17,661 bases of DNA. It comes from CAYSIX01 sp964431205. GTDB lineage: Bacteria; Planctomycetota; Phycisphaerae; Phycisphaerales; Phycisphaeraceae. The stretch spans positions 1-17,661 of the forward strand of contig CAYSIX010000068.1 in NCBI GenBank assembly GCA_964431205.1. The letters run 5' to 3'. The notes under the pieces are model-generated. The model saw nothing but the letters and a program-made list of their open reading frames with translations. It had not been told where the DNA came from and made no database searches. The position numbers were made by a program, and so were the translations under genes. Shown here in pieces: positions 14,582 to 17,661 of the stretch; position 1 is the stretch's first letter; each line of letters starts with the position of its first letter.

Positions 14582-15964
14582 TTACCCCATCGCCGCCAGG
14601 TACAGCGCCGCGAAGCTCAGGGTCAGAAAGAACGCGCCCATGTCGGTCATCGTCGTGAGGATGGGGCTGGACATCATCGCCGGATCGACCTTCATCGCCT
14701 TGAGGATCAGCGGCAGCGACCCGCCGATCAGCACCGACAGCACGCTGTTGATCACGTAGGCCACGCCGATCAGCAGGGGGATCATCAGCGGCTCGTGGCG
14801 GGTCAACAGCAGGATCAGCCCCAGCACCGTGCCGATCACCACCCCGTTGAGCAACCCGATCATGACCTCCTTCCGCATGACGCTCATCAGGTCGCCCGGC
14901 TTCACCAGACCCAGGGACAGCTCGCGGATGCTCACGGCGACGGCCTGGTTGCCCGCGGCGCCGCTGAGGTTGGCCAGCATCGGCAGGAACACCGCCAGCA
15001 CGGTGAGCCTTTCGATCGTCGGCTCGAACACGGCGATGATCGTCACCGCCAGGTAGGACAGGACGATGTTGGGCCCCAGGAACGCCAGCCGCCGCGGCCA
15101 GCGGTCGAGCAGCGGCATCGTGCGCAGCTCCTCACCGCCGATGATGCCGCCGAACTTCAGCAGCGTCTCGCTCGATCGTTCGCTGAGCGCCTCCTGCACC
15201 AGCGCCCGCTGCACGACGCCGACCAGGCGGTCCTGCTCGTCGAGCACGGGCACCGCGGAAAAGTCCACCCGGTCGAACAGGTCCTCGAGCCGGTCGAGCG
15301 GCGCGTCCACCCGCACGCTCACGGGCGAGCTGACCATCAGCTCGGTCAGCCGTCGGCCCGGCGCGGCCAGGACCAGGTCCCGCATCGGCACCACGCCCAC
15401 GAACCGGCCCGACCGATCGGTCACGTACAGGTACCGCACCTCGTAGCCGACGTATTCGGCCGCCTTGGACCGCAGGTCGCTGATCACGTCGTCCACGTCC
15501 TGATCGGCGTGGTAGCTGAGCAACTCCGTGATCATCAGCCCGCCGGCCGTATCCTCCGGATATTCCAGTCGTTCCCGGGCGCCCGCCGCCTCCTGCGGGT
15601 CCATCCTGGCGAGGATCGCGGCCAGGTCCTCGTCGTCGAGCTCGCCGAGCACGTCGGCCTGCTCGTCGCTGTCCATCTCGTCCACGATCGCCGCGGCGTG
15701 ATCGGGCGACAGCGCCTCGATCATGTCCGCCGCGTGCTCGTCGGCGAAGTGCTCCATCAGGTCGGCGGCGAGCTCCGGCTGAACCTGCGCGAGCATCGAC
15801 AGCATCGCCGTCCGCTGCTCCTCGCTCAGCCGTGAGATCGTGTACGCGGTTTCTTCCGGAGCCAGCAGGTGCAGGAACGCCGCGAGGTGTTCGCCGTTGC
15901 CCGAGGCGACGATCTGCTGCAGCTCTTCCCACGACGCCGCGGCGACGCTGGTGGTTTCATTCAT
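14582..15964 (-). CDS. mgtE: Magnesium transporter MgtE
   Basis: 460 residues from ATG 15964, supported by GGGAG 8 nt upstream; an upstream in-frame ATG would add 56 non-homologous residues. The domain order is that of MgtE. An acidic superhelical N domain covers 1-~135 (MEHFADEHAADMIEALSPD). Two CBS domains cover ~135-265, beginning at YPEDTAGGLMI. Five membrane helices cover ~290-460. Pore and family signatures are PMLANLSGAAGNQAVAVSIR (328-347), GLVKPGD and TTMTD441MGAFF, the last Asp corresponding to the selectivity-site Asp of the Thermus protein. It is a dimeric inner-membrane Mg2+ channel gated by Mg2+ binding in the N/CBS region. It follows the rplQ terminator and precedes holA by 9 bp. 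No obvious M-box-like leader was seen. Confidence 0.96.
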   Translation of the reverse strand: MNETTSVAAASWEELQQIVASGNGEHLAAFLHLLAPEETAYTISRLSEEQRTAMLSMLAQVQPELAADLMEHFADEHAADMIEALSPDHAAAIVDEMDSDEQADVLGELDDEDLAAILARMDPQEAAGARERLEYPEDTAGGLMITELLSYHADQDVDDVISDLRSKAAEYVGYEVRYLYVTDRSGRFVGVVPMRDLVLAAPGRRLTELMVSSPVSVRVDAPLDRLEDLFDRVDFSAVPVLDEQDRLVGVVQRALVQEALSERSSETLLKFGGIIGGEELRTMPLLDRWPRRLAFLGPNIVLSYLAVTIIAVFEPTIERLTVLAVFLPMLANLSGAAGNQAVAVSIRELSLGLVKPGDLMSVMRKEVMIGLLNGVVIGTVLGLILLLTRHEPLMIPLLIGVAYVINSVLSVLIGGSLPLILKAMKVDPAMMSSPILTTMTDMGAFFLTLSFAALYLAAMG

Positions 15965-16019
15965 GGCGGGGGCTCCCCAGACAGACGGGTCGCGGTCGTT
16001 CGATCGAGTTCGCGGTGCG

Positions 16020-16025
16020 ATTGTA
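16020..16025 (-). promoter_or_regulatory. Possible -10 box for mgtE
   Basis: TACAAT on the minus strand would place a start near 16012 and give a ~48-nt leader before mgtE. It lies just downstream of the rplQ terminator, where a new promoter is expected. The -35 region is GC-rich with no good match, so support is partial. Confidence 0.35.
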
Positions 16026-16133
16026 CGGCACGGCGGTGGCGCGGCCGGCGTCGCGGCGGCAGGCCGTTCGCCCGGGTCGACCGGGCGCGAGAGGGTCGAC
16101 GCGGGCGCGGCGAGGCGAGGCGAGCGCTCCAAG

Positions 16134-16159
16134 AAAAAACCCCCGACGTAGGCCGGGGG
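16134..16159 (-). terminator. Intrinsic terminator of rplQ
   Basis: Read on the minus strand, CCCCCGGC, loop CTAC, then GTCGGGGG and TTTTTT. The stem has seven pairs around one mismatch and is followed directly by six T. It lies about 45 nt after the rplQ stop and separates the rpoA-rplQ operon from mgtE. Confidence 0.85.
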
Positions 16160-16204
16160 AACGGGGGCGATCTCGGTGAGCGTGCCGCGGGCCGGCGCGT
16201 CGCG

Positions 16205-16879
16205 TCAGGCCTTGGGCGACTCTTCACCGCCGTCGGTGGAGGCGTCGGTCTCGGGCGGCGTGGGCGCGGGCTCGGGGGCAGCGGTCGCGGTGTCGGTGTC
16301 CGGGGCGGGCGTGGAGGCGGCGGGTTCGGACGCGGCGGCGGCCGCAGCCGTGGTGTCGCCGGGCTGACGCCGCAGGGCCGCGGCCCGTTCCATGCGGTGG
16401 TTGGCCATCTCGCGGCGGCGTGAGAAGCGGCCGGCGACCTGCGGGCCCTGCTCGTCGCCGACCAGTTGCAGCACGCACAGGTCGGTCCCGTCGCCGATGC
16501 GGTGCTTGGCCAGGCGGATGATCCGCGTGTACCCGCCGGGGCGGTCGGCGTAACGCGGGGCGATGTCCTCGAAAAGGCGCTTGACCACGCGCGGCGCCCT
16601 CTTGATCTCGCCGTAGCGGTTGCGATCGACGTTCTCGTCGTCCTCGTGGCGGACCAGCAGCGGGTCACCGATTTCGGCGATCACGCGCCGCCGCGCCGCC
16701 AGGTCGCCCCGGCGGGCCGTGCTGATCAGCTTCTCGACGAACGGCTGGACGCTCTTGGCCTTGGGGATCGTGGTGGTGATCTGCTCGTGGGTGAACAGCG
16801 CGATGGCCATGTTCCGCCACATCGCCCGGCGATGCGCCGTCGATCGGTTGAGCTTGCGACCCATGACACGGTGTCTCAT
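16205..16879 (-). CDS. rplQ: Ribosomal protein L17 (bL17) with long C-terminal extension
   Basis: 224 residues against ~120-130 in most bacteria. The L17 core spans about residues 1-142: RHRVMGRKLNRSTAHRRAMWRNM, ALFTHEQITTTIPKAK and RYADRPGGYTRI, ending CVLQLVGD. Within it, LLVRHEDDENVDRNRYGEIK is longer than the E. coli loop by about a dozen residues. The last ~82 residues are first basic (RFSRRREMANHRMERAAALRR) and then an Ala/Pro/Thr/Glu/Asp-rich tail, probably disordered. L17 binds 23S rRNA near the peptide exit tunnel. AGGAG lies 7 nt before the ATG. It follows rpoA by 96 bp, the normal operon order, and ends at a strong terminator. Confidence 0.97.
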   Translation of the reverse strand: MRHRVMGRKLNRSTAHRRAMWRNMAIALFTHEQITTTIPKAKSVQPFVEKLISTARRGDLAARRRVIAEIGDPLLVRHEDDENVDRNRYGEIKRAPRVVKRLFEDIAPRYADRPGGYTRIIRLAKHRIGDGTDLCVLQLVGDEQGPQVAGRFSRRREMANHRMERAAALRRQPGDTTAAAAAASEPAASTPAPDTDTATAAPEPAPTPPETDASTDGGEESPKA

Positions 16880-16975
16880 GATCCAACTCCTGTCCCGGCC
16901 GACCGAAGCCCGGGGGCCGCCGGCGGGGCGAATATCCTACTCGTTGCGGGTTCGGCAAAGCAACGGCGGCGCCGT

Positions 16976-17661
16976 TCAGGCCGAGCTGCCCGCCTTCAGC
17001 TCCGCGGGCAACTCCATGCCCAGCTCCAGCCCCAGGTCCGCCAGCTTCCGCTTGACCTCGCGCAGGGACGTCTTGCCGAAGCTGCGCAGCTTCAGCAGCT
17101 CGCCGTCCTCCTGGGTGACCAGGTCGGCGACGGTCTCGATCTTGGCCGACTCCAGGCAGTTGCTGGCGCGGACGGACAGGTCCAGCTCGGAGATCGGCAT
17201 CTCGAGCTTGCGGATCAGGTCCTCGTCCACGCGCGCCGCCGCCGCCGCCGTCTCGCTCGCCCGCCCGTCGCCCAGGTCGTAGTACTGCACGAACGGGTTG
17301 AGGTGCTTGCGAAGGATCTTGGCGGCCTCGACCAGCGCCATCTCCGGCGAGACCGTGCCGTTGGTCCAGATCTCCAGCGTCAGCTTGTCGTAGTTGGTCT
17401 TCTGCCCGACGCGGGTGTCCTCGACCTTGTAGCGCACGCGCGAGACGGGCGAGAACAGCGCGTCCACCGGGATCAGGCCGACCTCCTGCTCCTGCGTCGC
17501 GTCGTACTGCTCGCTGGCCGGGACATACCCGCGGCCCTTCTCCACGCGGAACTCCATGTCGAAGTCGACCTGCTTGGTCAGCGTCGCCAGGACCAGCTCC
17601 TTGTTGTGGATGGTGATGGAGGTGTCGGCTTCGATCAGGTCACTGGTCACCTCGCCGGGGC
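16976..17661 (-). CDS. rpoA: RNA polymerase alpha subunit, C-terminal two thirds (5' end outside window)
   Basis: The frame stays open through the right edge, where PGEV precedes TSDLIEAD (the usual GPGEVTA motif), so the GTG at 17650 is internal and roughly 90-100 N-terminal residues are missing. The alpha N-terminal domain, which dimerises and holds beta and beta', ends around NPFVQYYDLGD. An Ala-rich linker (SETAAAAARVDED) leads to the alpha C-terminal domain: ELDLSVRASNCLESAKI and LLKLRSFGKTSLREVKRKL. The Arg/Asn/Cys and Gly-Lys-Ser-Glu residues match the E. coli UP-element contacts R265/N268/C269 and G296/K298/S299/E302. The rpoA-rplQ neighbourhood confirms the call. Confidence 0.97.
   Translation of the reverse strand, partial: PGEVTSDLIEADTSITIHNKELVLATLTKQVDFDMEFRVEKGRGYVPASEQYDATQEQEVGLIPVDALFSPVSRVRYKVEDTRVGQKTNYDKLTLEIWTNGTVSPEMALVEAAKILRKHLNPFVQYYDLGDGRASETAAAAARVDEDLIRKLEMPISELDLSVRASNCLESAKIETVADLVTQEDGELLKLRSFGKTSLREVKRKLADLGLELGMELPAELKAGSSA

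Noticed and set aside
11405..15835. A plus-strand open frame of about 1,476 codons running antisense to several genes
   Set aside because: It lies opposite genes with clear families (nitrilase, holA, mgtE). Its translation is low-complexity His/Arg/Gln-rich sequence with no domain. High-GC coding DNA often leaves an antisense frame open.
16091..16125. Short GCGAG-type tandem repeats and paired GTCGAC sites in the rplQ-mgtE spacer
   Set aside because: Very short and expected by chance at this base composition; no operator or attachment-site architecture is evident.
15965..16133. Possible magnesium (M-box) riboswitch upstream of mgtE
   Set aside because: The leader is short and GC-rich and shows none of the conserved M-box helices I could recognise; a covariance-model search would settle it.
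1..17661. Search by eye for CRISPR arrays, tRNAs, insertion sequences, integrases and phage genes
   Set aside because: No regularly spaced repeats, tRNA-like cloverleaf ends, transposase motifs or terminal inverted repeats were found.

Overview
The window is a GC-rich stretch of a bacterial chromosome, roughly 70% G+C by eye. It looks like a planctomycete, perhaps Phycisphaerae-like. The hints are an exported enzyme with a PEP-CTERM sorting tail, a Cys-type sulfatase, an alanine-rich extension on ribosomal protein L17 and large lineage-type lipoproteins. This taxonomic call is inference from gene content, not from a marker gene. No tRNA, rRNA, CRISPR array, insertion sequence or phage gene was seen, and no gene-free stretch exceeds 300 bases.

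Layout. Bases 1-1022 (+) hold the 3' end of a fused indolepyruvate-type 2-oxoacid:ferredoxin oxidoreductase. A TPR lipoprotein gene (1120-2103, -) converges on it and diverges from nadE (2220-3956, +). A sulfatase gene follows (4105-5439, +). It converges, with 7 bp between stops, on a yidD-yihY pair transcribed leftward (7174 to 5447). The yihY gene contains a 10-base run of N. A strong-looking extended -10 promoter (7271-7298) drives a large secreted vanadium-dependent haloperoxidase with a PEP-CTERM tail (7421-9427, +).

Everything from 9478 to the right edge is on the minus strand. Read in the direction of transcription, it begins with rpoA (5' end outside the window) and rplQ, closed by a clear intrinsic terminator at 16134-16159. 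Next come mgtE, holA and a 412-residue probable lipoprotein. After these come a nitrilase-superfamily hydrolase and a GNAT acetyltransferase whose genes overlap by ATGA. The block ends with a lower-GC pair: a HEPN-domain protein and a small partner protein whose genes overlap by 7 nt.

How the genes work together. rpoA-rplQ is the end of the classic ribosomal protein/RNA polymerase operon. The nitrilase and GNAT proteins match the two halves of the Bacillus YhcX-type bifunctional protein, but as separate genes in the opposite order, so they probably act together. yidD (membrane insertion helper) and yihY (inner-membrane protein) form a two-gene envelope unit. The HEPN pair looks like an acquired accessory module and is the best candidate for a poorly described system here. 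The haloperoxidase retains every vanadate-binding and catalytic residue.
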